Shown here piece after piece: positions 39,053 through 50,899 of a DNA stretch of 64,000 nt. How positions within the stretch are numbered: position 1 is the first letter of the stretch; each line of letters begins with the position of its first letter. Below the pieces are notes generated by a model. It did not search any database. It saw only the letters and a list, made by a program, of their open reading frames with translations, and was not told the DNA's origin. The DNA lies in the NCBI GenBank assembly GCA_029204225.1, contig CM055098.1, forward strand, positions 16,975,775 to 17,039,774. The letters run 5' to 3'. This DNA comes from Diphasiastrum complanatum. Its lineage: Eukaryota > Streptophyta > Lycopodiopsida > Lycopodiales > Lycopodiaceae. The translations under genes were made by a program, and so were the position numbers.

Positions 39053-39856
39053 CTACTTCATCCTCCTCTTCCTCCTTTGCAAGGTTTCCTTGTTTGTCAT
39101 CCTCCTCTTGTAGCATTCAGATGCATAATGCCCCTTCTTTCCAGAAAAGAAGAATTTTTGCTTTGACTTGTCCTTTGAGCTTGATGCATCATCGTCTTCT
39201 TTGGCCTCCTTTGGATGCTTCTTCTTTCCATTGGTCTTCTTTTTGTCCTTGAATGAGAAATTGGCTTTCTCATCACCATCCTGCAAAGACAAGGAACTCA
39301 TCCTAGTTTTTGCATGGAGCATCCTACACTCTTTAGCCACTAATAAACTGTGAAGTTTTTCTATAGTTAACAAAGTGTCTTGGATGGCAAAACTTTGGAG
39401 CAAGCCTGCAAAGTCATCTCCTAGACCATAAAGAAAAATTTGTACAAGCTCTCCATCATGAATCTTCTCTCCAATGGAAGCCAACTCCCTATTTAGAGAC
39501 TTGATTCTAAGCACATAAATCTGTGCACTCTCTCCTCATGCTTTAATCTAATTTCTAGAAGTGTTGCTAGATTCATAGATTGATTTTAAAGACTCCCAAG
39601 CCTCTTTAGCACTTTTACATGATGATACTTTCCTCAAAAGATCATTGCTCACATTCATTTTCACGCAATGAAGTGCTAACCTAGATCTCTTTTTGTATCT
39701 CACTAACTCATGTGCACCTAGAGGTTCATCTTCACCCTCAATCAGAAACTCATAAAGGTCTTGGAGCGCCAAAAGTGACTCCATCCTAACCTTCCAAATA
39801 GCATAATTTGTAGAATTCAATCTAGCTTCTAGAAGGTATGCTCCAGCAAATCCCAT
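39053..39856 (-). pseudogene. Ty1/copia gag
   Basis: Two frames on the minus strand cover a near-complete copia gag. MGFAGAYLLEARLNSTNYAI and WKVRMESLLALQDLYEFL form the N-terminal part; CVKMNVSNDLL and AKEAWESLKSIYESS fit the UBN2 gag family; GDDFAGLLQSFAIQD and IEKLHSLLVAKE follow. The final zinc knuckle reads FFFSGKKGHYASEC, with both first cysteines lost. A stop/frameshift separates the two parts near 39.54 kb. The rest of pol is missing: gypsy sequence starts at about 39045. Confidence 0.85.
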
Positions 39857-40594
39857 CTTACAAACAAGAAATAGACTTGATTGACTTGAAACTCACAAAG
39901 GTCTCACACTTGCAGTGTTTCACTCAAATTTGATTTCTAATCCAACAGGACTTATAATCACAGTTCTGTCACTCCCTCACAAAGCTAGAATGAAGATAAG
40001 ATGAAGTGAAAACTACTTTCAAACAAATCTTGCCAAGAAATGGATTTGATTGTCTCTAGAAACTCACTAAGGTCTCTCTCCTGTAGTGTTTCACTCAAAT
40101 TAGATTTCTAATCCAACAAATGGACTTATAATCTCAGTTCTAGCACTCCTTCAAAAAGTTGGAATGAAGATAAGATGATGTGAAATCTACTTACAATCAA
40201 ATCTTGCTAATTTTGGCTATTTTTGGACAATAACATGACTAAATCTCCCTCACACTTTTTGATATACTTTCAAGACCTGTAAAACAAGTTTAGACCCTGT
40301 GTCAAATCTAATCAATGGCACTCAATCTTGGTAGCTTATCCTAAGATTTCCACCAAAAATTACATCAAAAGCTCACAAATTGAATTTCTTTGGATCAAAT
40401 GAATCCCATGCATTAAATGTAGGTTCAGAGGTGCCCACATGTGGACAGTACGGATTTGGACCCCTACCAAGTTTGGGATCAAATCTTCTCACCAAAATCA
40501 AGATTCTAGCTTGCCCTCTCAATACTTGTTTTTAGCACCAAAACTTGCTCAAAATGGATTTGCATTAGATCAATGGCTTATGCTCTTGTACTTG
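39857..40594 (-). other. copia 5' leader region
   Basis: Non-coding interval between PBS and gag of the minus-strand copia element. It contains a direct duplication of about 150 bp (ACTCACWAAGGTCTC, GTGTTTCACTCAAAT, ATTTCTAATCCAAC at about 39.89 and 40.06 kb). Confidence 0.6.
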
Positions 40595-40606
40595 GCTCTG
40601 ATACCA
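40595..40606 (-). other. retrotransposon primer-binding site
   Basis: Minus strand TGGTATCAGAGC, complementary to the 3' end of initiator-Met tRNA, directly beside the presumed LTR border at 40607. Confidence 0.85.
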
Positions 40607-41293
40607 TGTGAAAGTACTGTACTTTAGAACCATAAATGGATTTAGAAAAGATCCACAAGAGTGATTGGATGCTTGCTTAACAATCTATCAAAAAACTAGT
40701 CATCAAAAAGTTGATCTAGATTGACAATTTGACAAACAACAAGCATTAACAATCAAAAGGATTGATCAACATTGAAATACGAGCCCACACGTGTGTACTA
40801 CAGGCTGTAGTACGGCCTTCAAGCTGAGAAACAAGTAAAAATTGATTTGGTTGCATTTGGATCACAAAAACTCAATGTACATAGTGGAGTAGCTGGAGAT
40901 TGCCAATGAGCTCCAAAAATATTCTATCTTCTCACTATGAGAGCTTGGAATACATAGCAAATTCGACTTCCTTCTTGAAGTTAGGTGGATTTCCAGCATG
41001 TAATAAGGAAGTTAACTCACTCTTCTTGCCCTAAAATGAAACCCTAGCCTAGATCCTAGAGTTATGCTTAGTAGGTAGCTAGTTGGTCAAATTTTCACCT
41101 TAAACTTAGGTGTACGTCCTATAAAGTAGGAATGACCACCAAATAGACATGACCAACTCTCTTGACTTAACCTAACTTACATTAGGAGTGGGTTGCCACG
41201 TGGCATCTTGGAACCCAATTATACACAATATTTACAGAGTTCTACATGGTTTTTGATCAAGCTAGATTTGCCAATTTTTGGCAATTCTTCACA
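40607..41293 (-). mobile_element. probable 5' LTR of the copia element
   Basis: Starts TGTGAA next to the PBS. A matching inverted TTCACA end is at 41288-41293, giving 687 bp. No second LTR is in the window, so the outer border is inferred from the terminal inverted repeat and from gypsy sequence resuming just beyond. Confidence 0.5.
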
Positions 41294-41299
41294 AAAAAA

Positions 41300-42039
41300 T
41301 AATTAGCAAGTTGGTGTATCTTTCTTGAGGAAGTCATGAAGAGGGGCTGAAAAAGTAGCAAAATGAGGAACATGCTTTGTGTAGATGGAGAACCAAAACA
41401 AGAAACATGTGAACGTGGTGAACATCGATGGGAGTGGGCCAAGCAGAGATGTAATCTTATTAGGTTCAAGATGTACATGGCCATCGAAAACAAGGAAGCC
41501 TAGGAACTCAATCTTAGGAACAACAAAAGAGCATTTGGACCATTTGGTATAAAGTTGGTGAGCTACAAGGAGATGCAAAGACGATAGCCAAATGAGAAAC
41601 ATGCTTAGACAAAGTAATGTTGTAAACAAGTATGTCATTAGAATAGACAAGGATGCAAAGGCCAAGAAGGGGACGCAAGTGACAGCAAAAGGTAGGACTT
41701 TAAACTCATATAGGCCAAGGTGAGTATGAAAATTAGTCTTATATTTATCGAAAGGATGGATACCAATTTGATGGTAGTCAAAATGGAGATCATTTTTGGA
41801 GAAAATTTTGGGTTGGTCCAAAAGTTCATCCATATGAGGAATAGGGCATTGAAATTCAACAATATTAGGGCACTGTAATCAATGCAAAGCTACTTGGACC
41901 CTTCTTTTTTGTCAACAAGTAAGACAGGAGCACCAAAAAGGGCTATGGATGAGAACAATCAAGTGTTGACATAAAAGGTCATGGATTTGATGTTGGACTT
42001 CATCATGTTCCAATTTAGACAAACCATAGGTAGCACGGA
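41300..42039 (-). pseudogene. gypsy A: reverse transcriptase, distal part
   Basis: Minus-strand Ty3/gypsy RT. It starts at ATYGLSKLEHDEVQHQI, then SPFWCSCL, FSKNDLHFDYHQIGIHP, THLGLYEFKVLPF, then LYTKWSKCSFVVPKIEFLGF and FATFSAPLHDFLKKDTP. Frameshifts occur, and the Y-x-D-D region is not preserved. The N-terminal boundary is abrupt at 42039, where the LTR of gypsy B begins; the preceding part of the same domain resumes at 56638. Confidence 0.8.
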
Positions 42040-42739
42040 TATCAGACTCTCTTTGAACTCTACTTACAAGCAACATAATATCATAGCCTGGTTGATCACA
42101 AATTTGAAACTCTATTGAATTCTCAACAAGCACATAGCATGATCAAGCATGAAACTCTATGAAGCAGGTTGCCTTGTCTCCTCCCAACTTTTGTTGCATA
42201 GAAAGTGGTGAGGAATGTCACTCTTTAGATTCACTTATACACACCCAAGCACCCCTTAACCTTGACACATCCTAATGTTGACACATGGTAAACTCCATGC
42301 ACAATGGACACTTGCCACTTGGTAGTATCCTAACAAAGACAAGTGAGTAGGTTGGCAAGTGTCACTCATACATTGGACTAGGTGTCCTAGTGAGCGTATG
42401 ACACGTGTCATGTCTGACCAGTCAACCTTGACACGTGTCACTCATACACTGAACAAGTGTCCCAGTGGGCATATGACACATGTCTTGTTGACCAATCAAC
42501 CCTCCTACTTTTTAGGTGGTCAGTCCAGCCCATTCCTAATTTATGACCCAGTACCCTGAACTAAAGCTTAGCATGTGACTCTAAGATCCTGTAGCTCTAA
42601 TTGCAACTTATTGGCAATATACTTACAAAGGTCACCACAAGCTGGTGACTTAGCCATTTTAGTAATTATAGTAATTACAAAATGTACATATCTTTATGAA
42701 AACTATAAATAACTAGGATAGGGAGTAATAGCTATAACA
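42040..42739 (-). mobile_element. gypsy B: 3' LTR
   Basis: 700 bp matching 55957-56637 throughout, e.g. CAGACTCTCT, CAGCCTGGTTGATCACAAAT-type and GTCACCACARGCTGGTGACT blocks. Ends TAT(G)TCAG...TATAACA. Both LTRs contain an internal tandem duplication of about 75 bp built on GTGTCACTCATACA and GACACGTGTC. Confidence 0.92.
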
Positions 42740-43262
42740 TCCCTTTCTCCCTCAAGGAACATCATCCATGATGCTAAAGCTGGGATACTGTGCACGTAGA
42801 CTATGCACGGTCTCCCAAGTAGCATAAAAAACATGTTCCCATTCCAAGCGATCAAGTACTCACGGATCAGACAGTTGTGTCGACGCCTCTCCCACCCATG
42901 GGTTACATCTCCTTGCTCCTGGAATGCAAACAACCCATTGGACAACAAGTTATCACCGTCATGTAAAACCCATTTCAATCTAGAAACATGATATACAAGA
43001 TGCACTTAAGAAGTCTCAGGCAAACCTAACTTATAAGAAACATCACTAATTTTCTTAACAATTTTCCAAGGTCCACAATAACGAGGAGATAACTTGTAAC
43101 ATCATACCTTCTTAATGGTCTTAGAGTCCCTGGGTACTTTGAGAAACACCATGTCTCATGCCTCGAGTTCTCTAGGCGTGCAATTCTGATCAACATAAGA
43201 TTTAGCTCAATCCATCGCTTGTCTTATATTCACTTTAGCTAACTCGTTGTAATTGTGTACGA
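42740..43262 (-). pseudogene. gypsy B: integrase C-terminal region
   Basis: Minus strand reads NELAKVNIRQAMD, then [55 protein letters not shown] and ends FLEGERDVIAITPY next to the LTR. These are the usual integrase-tail landmarks. Stops and frameshifts are present. The rest of the integrase is cut off by gypsy C. Confidence 0.8.
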
Positions 43263-43621
43263 GGCAAGTTGGTAGTTATGGACTTGGCTCATTACATTCG
43301 CCGCGTCCATTCTTTTATTGTTATTATGCATAAGCATGCCTAAGGGCCCTTTTTATTCATATACTGGCCTTGGGACCTATTTGGTTATATTTTTAGGACT
43401 TGGTCACATTGATTTGGAGTGGGGGTCCTCCTATTGGGAAGGCGCACTATTTTCCCTCCAAATCCTTTTCCCTCCCTTTTTTGAATCCTCCATTTGATTC
43501 AGGGAGAGGGTATACGTAGGGCATCATTGTATTCCTTTATTCAGTTTATGATGATTGCTCCTCTTTAGCCTCCTTAAGCATTCTCTCTTCCTGCTTTCTA
43601 GCATAAGTCTTGCTTGTAACT
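43263..43621 (+). mobile_element. gypsy C: 5' LTR (approximate start)
   Basis: Sequence between the broken integrase of B and a PBS. It begins near TGGTAGTTATGGACTTGG and ends GCTTGTAACT before the PBS. No second copy was seen, so the left border is uncertain. Confidence 0.55.
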
Positions 43622-43635
43622 TGGTATCAGAGCAC
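43622..43635 (+). other. retrotransposon primer-binding site
   Basis: TGGTATCAGAGCAC on the plus strand, complementary to initiator-Met tRNA; sets the plus orientation of gypsy C. Confidence 0.9.
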
Positions 43636-43639
43636 TTTC

Positions 43640-44560
43640 CTGCAGATTGGTTGAGGCTGTCCAGCTCCCTACCACCCATCACTTTCATCGATTTTTCTCC
43701 GTCAACCTTCCTACAGATTGGTGGAGGCTGTCCAGCGCCCTACCACCCATCACTTTCATCGATTTTTCTCCATCATTTTTGCAGATTGGTGGTGGCTGTC
43801 CAACGCCCTACTGCCCATCACTCTCGACGATTTCTTCATCATTTTTTGCAGTTTTGGTGGAGGCTGTCCAGCGCCCTGCTAACCCATCACTTTCGTCGAT
43901 TTTTTCGATAAATTTTCATTGTTTTTGCAGATTTGGTAGCTATTGCCTAGCGCCCTACTACCTCATCATTTTTTAAACCGATTTGCTGTCCATTTTTTAT
44001 ATTGATTGGAGGCTATCCAGCACCCTACTACCGTCTCATTTTCAGTGGTAACCCATCACTTTCATTGATTTTTTCGGCAGATTTTCATTGTTTTTTCAAA
44101 TTTGGTAGCTATTGCCCAATGCCCTACTACCTCATCATTTTCGACACTTTTCGTCACCAATTTGCTGTCAATTTTTTATATTGATTGGAGGCTGTCCAGC
44201 GCCCTACTACCGTTTCATTTTCGGCGGTTCTCTTCACCGACTTGTCCGTTTCGGCTATTGATTGGAGCTGATCGGCGCCTTACTTCTGCACCCTTTCCAG
44301 CCTATTTTTCAGCATATTGTGGATCTTGGTAGTTGCTGCCCAGCGCCCTATTATCTCACCATTCTCGACGGATTTTTCCATCGACTTGCTACTCATTTTG
44401 CTGATTATTTGTCGGCTGTCTAGCGCCCTCTTTCAACACTTTTTTCAGCTTATTTGGTGCGAGTTGAGGATTCGGATTGGTGGCTGGTTGGCGCATCTAT
44501 TCTGTCATATCTTCAGTTTTTACCTCTCTTTGTTGGCACTACTGATTGGATGACGGATCA
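43640..44560 (+). repeat. degenerate tandem repeats in the gypsy C leader
   Basis: About ten copies of a 60-120 bp motif: GATTGGTGGAGGCTGTCCAG, CGCCCTACTACC and CATCACTTTCATCGATTTTT recur in order. The frames across it are repetitive and not gag. Leader repeats between PBS and gag are unusual at this length. Confidence 0.85.
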
Positions 44561-44904
44561 GCACCCACCCAGGTATTGCTTGCGCCCATTTATACTTCCT
44601 TTTTGCACCTACTTACTCTCTTTTTGTTCACATACTGCTCTTTTTCCAGCCCCCTATTTCCCTCTCATATTTATTTTGTTGCCTCACAGCTCCTCCTTCC
44701 TTTTTCCATTTTGTTAGAACCCTTCTACTTATTGGCCTTGCCCATTTGCTGTCCATTATTCTACTTTCTTAGCCCCTTATTTTCTGATTTTTATCCATCT
44801 TGATTGGCTGTTTCTGTGCCATTTTTGGTTATTTTGGAAGTTAGACTAAGTTGGGGTGACGACAAACGTCCTCTCCCTCAGGTTTTGTCTCTTCCGTAGT
44901 CCCT

Positions 44905-46090
44905 ATGGCGACTTATTCATCAGAAAACCCACCGCAGACCCCTTTAGATGATCGTTTTACACATATTGATGCCCGCATGGATTATCTTGAGAGTCGTATT
45001 GAACATGTTCTTTCTAGCCTTGAGACTATCCTACCACAAGGGGATACCATCCCCCCAGACATTCTTCATCATCCTGGTAAAGCAGCTTTATTTCCTATTT
45101 TGAGTACGCCTGCTCCTACTTCATCTTCAGGAGGTGCTTTTGGTAGTACGTGTGGTCTCCCTTCATATAGTGCTAGTCCTTATGGGTCTCCTTTCAGGTC
45201 TTCTGTACCACCACCTGGATTTCCCTCCGCACCACCAGGATTTCCTTCTCCTACTTTTTCAGGTAATCCCGAGCCCCATTTTGCTCATGATTTTCGTGAT
45301 CGCATCCAGCTTACTACTTATTCTGGTTCGTTTGACGGGAATATTTTGGAAAATTGGTTCTCTAAATTAGAGACCTATTTTCTTATATATCCCAAGACTG
45401 AAACCCAGAAAGTGCAGTTGGCCACATTACATTTAGATGGTAGAGCTCAGACTTGGTGGCGTGTTTATCGCTCTGAGCCTACTCGTGAGAGGTTACATAT
45501 ATGGCCTGCTTTTCATCATGATCTTCGTATGGCTATGATTGACCCACAGTGGTTGGTTTGCCAACGTGATCTGTTTAGTAGCCTTCATCGTACTAGTGAT
45601 TTGACTGCTTATATTGATCAGTTTATTGAGCTTTCCTACCCTTTTATTGATCTTCATCCTACATAGCTTATTTCACGTTTTATTGCCAGTCTTAGAGACA
45701 CCTTATGATATGATGTCTCATCTTTTCGGCCTCTTACTCTCTCAGATGCTATCTCCTTGGCTACTACCTTGCAGCATAAGTATCCTGAGTTATCCACTTC
45801 TTCTCGTTTTTCTTGCTCTCATTCCACTGCTTCTCCTACTTTGGCTTCTTCTACTACCGTTCATCCTGGTCCTCCTACCGCTATTTTTTACCATGAGGCT
45901 CTTACTCCTGATAATTCTAATGTTTATCTCCAGATTCTTGATACTCCTGACCCACATTCTGTTGATCAGCCGGTTGACCCGCTTCTTGATGATCCTGCTT
46001 CTGCCGATTGCCATGCACAACTTGCTTATGCTACTTGGGTTGGTGGGCGTCCTGGTCCTCGTTCTATTTGGTTATGTGTTCGCATTTTGG
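44905..46090 (+). pseudogene. gypsy C: gag
   Basis: Opens with a Met after a CCCTATGG context and encodes a Pro/Ser-rich N-terminal part. The retrotransposon gag domain follows: LTTYSGSFDGNILENWFSKL, KVQLATLHLDGRAQTWWRVY, DLTAYIDQFIELSYPFIDLH. A stop (TAG) follows at 45664-45666 and gag-like sequence continues in frame with a second stop (LISRFIASLRDTL*). No zinc knuckle was recognised. Confidence 0.82.
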
Positions 46091-46440
46091 GACGAGAGTA
46101 AATTGCTTTGGTGGATACTGGCAGTACACATTCATTTATTAGCAGTTACATTTCCACCAGGATTCGTGCTACACCTATTTCTGCTACACAGTCTCTCAGT
46201 GTCAAGGTTGCTCGTTCCCATTCTTTTTCTAGTTCTCAAATGTTTCAGGGCTTGGACTATAGCATTGGTGACTTCTCTGGACAGGCAGATTTCTATATTA
46301 TTCCTATGGAGCCCTATGACATTATTTTTGGTGTAGATTGGTTTTCGTCACCTGCTACTGTTGCTGTGGATCTTTTTCAGCAGACACTGTCTTTTACACA
46401 TGTTGGTCGGCATCATTTACTTTCTGGTATTGATTCCTAG
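46091..46440 (+). pseudogene. gypsy C: aspartic protease
   Basis: Continues the gag frame after another stop. It contains ALVDTGSTHSFISSYI, with an intact D-T-G catalytic triad, and YDIIFGVDWFSS, the typical second motif of gypsy retropepsins. No reverse transcriptase follows in any frame. Confidence 0.85.
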
Positions 46441-47853
46441 AGTGACTATCAGTTGGTTATCGGAAAGCAGTTTATGTGTAGCCCGCCAAAGGCTCGTGAT
46501 GCAGCTCTTCTTTCCATCCAGAGTACATTAGTTGCTGCTTCACTTTCACTATTCGTGGGTCCTCTTACTCAGGTTGATGCTGCTCCGGATTTATAGGTTG
46601 TTGCTACGTGCCTTGTGCCTATATGCCTTGATTCACAGATATCGTATTCAGTGGTCATTCCTGGTTTCATCGATATTGAGGCCGTATACCTTGGTGGTAT
46701 TTCTACTATTGCTTTTGCGCCTACCTCAGATAGCCCTCCTGGTTCGGTGGTTGTTGCAGTATCTTCTCCATTGGTCTCTATATCTCCACCTCTTGAGTCC
46801 GTTATGGCCGATGTTCCTGCTGATTTCTATGGGGTCCTTCACAGGTCCACGTTTGCTGGTTCCCTCGCTATTGGTGATCAAGTTGTATCTTCTTTCGCTT
46901 TATTCCATGGATCTCTACTTGAGGTTTGTGATTTGCTTCATGATATTTCTACGGTTCCTGACATGATTCATGAGCCTTTCGACCTTACCGTTACACATTT
47001 TCCATCCGAGGATATTTGCCTTATGGTCACTATTACTTATCTAGGGTATTTATATACTGGGATCTTTCTAAATGAGTATACGGAGATCCTTCAGTCTCCT
47101 TGTGTTTCTCCATATAGGTTTCCTGTAGTCCATGCCGATGCTATGGCTATATGGCATTCCTGGTTATTACATATAGCTTGGTTTTTTGGACCTTTTGATT
47201 GGTGCTGGTTTTTCCATATTACTGATCGCCTATGGTGCCGATATCTCTATGATTATGCATGTGGCTCTATATATGTTCCTTGGATTGTTGCTCATTGTCA
47301 GGCTTGGCATATCCTGATGGCTTGGGTTATTGCCTCCGTTCCAGCTACTGTTTGTCTGGGTGATCTTCAGGTTCCCCGTCAATTCGGGTTGCTCCATATT
47401 GCTTGGTCTCCGATGCTGAGTTGCCACTTTGTTCTGATGCTTGGTCTTCGATGCTCAGTTGCCACTTTGTTCTATGTCGCCATAAACTTTAGTGTTGCTC
47501 ATATGTGCTTTGATACTCATTCCCAGCTACACGTCGATATTGCTCCGATGCTTGCTACTGATGTTGCGGATCCTGTTCCTCGTTCCAGTGCATTTCTTCT
47601 ATTCCTCACTTGTGCGCCTGGTGTGTACTTTGGGATTGCACCTGCGGCCAGTTCCGATGGGTCATCCGATTCTCCATCCGTTTTTGGTGTATCCTATGAT
47701 GCTACTGTTTTCATGCATCATGTCTTTTTAGATGATGCATTGATTTCTTGGACCTTTTGGAGCTTTTGGCATGCTGCTCTTCTCATAATATGGGCCTTGA
47801 GGGTACCGTGTGCCATTGCTACTTCTCATTCATGGGTCTTATGGATACCTTAG
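46441..47853 (+). other. gypsy C: unidentified long frame in place of pol
   Basis: An open frame from 46615 to 47853 (412 codons) has no RT, RNase H or integrase motif. It is rich in Trp, His, Phe and Cys with repeated GLLHIAWS- and CHFVLMLGL-like segments. ATTGCTTGGTCT and GATGCTCAGTTGCCACTTTG-type blocks repeat at about 47.40-47.47 kb, so the openness may come from repetitive composition. Whether it was ever translated is unknown. Confidence 0.5.
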
Positions 47854-48010
47854 GCTTTTGACCATGCTGGTGCATATTTCTCCATTTTAGCTATCCTTTG
47901 TCAGGATGATCTCTTTATGCTCCATGTTTCCTGGCATATCGCAAAGAGACCAAAGCTCTCCTCCTAAGATTCTACTTGTACAAGATTTGCGTCTCTCACA
48001 ATTTCCTACA
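47854..48010. other. boundary zone between gypsy C and gypsy B
   Basis: No copy of the C LTR was found here, so C seems to lack its 3' LTR. B sequence (minus) is recognisable again from about 48.0 kb. Confidence 0.4.
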
Positions 48011-49330
48011 ATGAGGATCCTCTTGCTAAACTTGTCAGATCTCAACAATTAGGTCATTTTCAAATGACCAGAAAAGACACCTGATACAATATACAAGATA
48101 TACATCAACCACACAATTTTCAGCACCTTTCTTGTACCGAATTTCCATGTGAAATTCTTGCATCAACTCAACCCACCTGGCTTGACGCCCTCTTAGGTCC
48201 AGTTGGTTGCAGAATTATCTTAAAATGTCATGGTCGATGTACACAGAATTCTGCACCGTACAAATAATGCCTCCATGCCTTCAAAGCATGGAATATGGCA
48301 TTGGATAATTTTTTTGTGCAAGGTTGGGTTTTTTGCTCTCAAAGGCCACATGCCTATCCTCTTGCATCAAAATTTCACCAACGTCAATATCACTGACATC
48401 CATTTCAATGAAAAATGATTTTTGAGGGTCAACAATTTTTAATGTGAAAGTCAGCCACAACTTGTTTTAAATCATCGAAACTTCGTGGTTGAACTTATGG
48501 CATGCTTTCCATTTATTTTTTCTATAACATATTGGTCAATGGTGCAGCGACGTGTGAATAATTTTTCACACTATTGGTGTCAAGTCTATAGGTACAAGCC
48601 AGCAAGAAGAGTTGTAACTTTCTTAGGATTTGTTTTATCCCCTCTACTAACACTATAAAACCCAGATGTGCTATTTCTTTTTGAGATAATTCACTCTTTT
48701 TATTATTAGCAAATAATATGTTTTCTCTCAAAGTTGACATTGACAACTCAATTCTAAGGTGAGTCAGATGCCTGACATCACTACAATTGTAAACATGTCA
48801 TCAACAAAGTTAACCACAAACTTGCCCATGAATAGTTTGAGCACATTGTTCATGAACATCGTATATGTTGCGGGGACGTTAGTCAATCCAAAGGGCATAA
48901 CTAAAAATTCATAATGTCCATACCAGTTTGGAAAGCAGTCTCATGCACATCCTCTTCACCAACTCGTACCTGATGGTGACGACTCTTCAAGTAAATCTTG
49001 CTAAACATTGTAGCACCATGAAGGGCACATAAAAGATCATGGCATAGGATATCAATGCTTAACAGTTATCTTGTTTAAGCCTCGATAATCCACACGTCCT
49101 CCAAAACCCATCCTTCTTTTTAATAAGAATGATCGAAGAGGCAAAGGGGGAGAAGCTAGGCCTTACTTGCCCCTTGGCAAGATAATTCTCAATTATGCTT
49201 CTCACCTCTTCCTCCTCTTCTATAAGATGGTCTATTCACAGGATATGATTCAAGAATTCACTCAATCTTATGTTCCACATCATGTTTAGGGGGTAAAAAA
49301 GTTGGAAGTTCATCAATCAACACATCTAAA
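48011..49330 (-). pseudogene. gypsy B: reverse transcriptase and RNase H
   Basis: In minus order: RT with [20 protein letters not shown], then VVNFVDDMF holding the F-V-D-D catalytic motif (about 48.8-48.9 kb); KEIAHLGFIVLVEGIKQI and YSHVAAPLTNML (48.5-48.7 kb); RNase H with FFIEMDVSDIDVGEILMQED and FCNQLDLRGRQARWVELMQE. Several stops break the frame, though the RT motif itself is preserved. Confidence 0.85.
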
Positions 49331-49599
49331 AACTCCTTCCTAATCTGACGATCTAGATTCTTAGTGAAGTTTGTTCTTGGCACACATCATTCTCACAAGC
49401 AAAAATTGACATAGTGAGCAAGAAACAAACATGCATACACTTATAGTGAATCTTATGCAAATTGTATTGTCGTGATCAAAGGTCATGGGGGCATGTCCAT
49501 GTACCGAATTGATCCTACCATCGTATTGGAACTCGTACACATCCCAAGTGATATAGGGTTTCCTAGCCACATGCTAACATATTCCAAGCATCACATTGA

Positions 49600-50005
49600 A
49601 ATGAGACAAATGGGTTAATTGAAAATCCAACTCCTCAGTACAACTTTGAATGGTTAGAGGCATACCCATAACCCTAGCGTCCCACATTTCTGCACCCTTT
49701 CCATCAGCCATTTGACTATGTACCAGTACAGGGATGGTTGTGTGCTCAATCTTAACAGTTCAATCAAAGTTGAATTAATAATGTTATGTGAGGACCCGGT
49801 GTCAAATAGAGTCAAGACATCTCTACCACGCAATTGTCCACACATAACAATCAAACAAGTGTAGAAGATTAATACCCGTATTTCACCGCTCTCGATAGTT
49901 GTGGCAAAGGAACAGAGTCAGCCTTTTGAATCATTGACACACTCATAAGTCGTGGAGCACCTTGAGGTTCTTCCTGCTCTAGCTCTTTCTGCACCGAACC
50001 CTCTC
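49600..50005 (-). pseudogene. gypsy B: protease region
   Basis: Minus strand reads ELEQEEPQGAPRLMSVSMIQ, then VMCGQLRGRDVLTLFDTGSS and HNIINSTLIELL: a gypsy retropepsin with intact D-T-G. Upstream, gag of B is separated from it by gypsy D (about 50.0-54.5 kb). Confidence 0.82.
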
Positions 50006-50147
50006 CCTCGTGCATTGGAGCCATAGACCACCATCAAGCAAGGCTCGGATCTCCAATAAGCCACGGTGTCCCATACCACTGTGCCTTACCCTCGACCCTC
50101 ACCGACCTACCTCTTGAGGCCTAGATTAACGTCCCGACCTAACCACC
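50006..50147 (-). repeat. gypsy D: LTR-like terminal repeat, left copy
   Basis: Nearly the same as 54338-54497 in direct orientation: GCCATAGACCACCATCAAGC, GGTGTCCCATACCACYGTGC and CTTACCCTCGACCCTCACC. It is fused directly to the integrase end of D, so D is shortened at this side. Confidence 0.75.
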
Positions 50148-50860
50148 GGTGGAAGAGTGAGGGACATATGCTCTAAGCATATCTTCCAATGTTTGGTTGA
50201 TACGTTCTGTCTGCCCATCAGATTTTGGGTGATCTAAAGAAATAAGACTAAGGATTGTCTCAAGGTTATCAAAAACTGACTGCCAGAACTTTCCAGGGAA
50301 TTTGAAGTCACGGTCATTGACCATATCATTCGGCAAGCCATACAATCTGAACAACTTTTCAACGAAAAGCTGGGCTAGTTTAGATGCCTTGAAAGTTGAT
50401 CTAGTTGGCATAAATTGCGCCATTTTGGTTAACCTGTCAACCACCACCCAAATGGCATTGTGACCCTTCGCGGTTTTAGGGAGTCCAGTTACAAAATCCA
50501 TTGAAATACTTTCCCACTTCTTGTTGGGAATTTCCAAAGGATGTAAAGACCCACAACTTTGAGCCTTCTGCTTCATTATACTCGCATTGTTCACAACCTT
50601 GAATGTATGCCTCAACATGACCTTTCAGCTTTGGCCAGAAGCAAACAAGGTCAAGTGTCCTTTATATGCTTGGGTGACTAGCACAAAGGTTGTCATGGCA
50701 CTGCTGGAAATTTGGGTCCGCAAGTCCTCCCTATTCGGCACACAAACCTTTCCCTTATGGAAAAGCAGGCCATTCCTTATGGAACAGTCTTCAAGTATCT
50801 TTGTCATTTCGGGATTGCTTGGGATCCTGCTTCCCAAGGTCATCACTAGATCTAGAATTT
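50148..50860 (-). pseudogene. gypsy D: integrase
   Basis: Minus-strand integrase core with D-D-E landmarks: WESISMDFVTGLPKTAKGHN, WVVVDRLTKMAQF, NDRDFKFPGKFW, HPKSDGQTERINQ and LEDMLRAYV. The zinc-binding region upstream (GLLFHKGKVCVPN, YKGHLTLFASG) has lost typical residues and contains a stop. The C-terminal tail is absent. Confidence 0.88.
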
Positions 50861-50899
50861 TCCTATCAGGACATCTAGCCAGATACGATGAAAAAACCT

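Noticed and set aside
43555-44803. Several 60-118 codon frames with repeating WWRLSSAL-type text
   Set aside because: Translations of the tandem repeats in the leader of gypsy C; the phase differs between units.
45614-46966. 240- and 144-codon Leu-rich frames overlapping gypsy C
   Set aside because: Shadow frames of the gag, protease and following region; their Leu richness comes from CTT/CTC-rich DNA.
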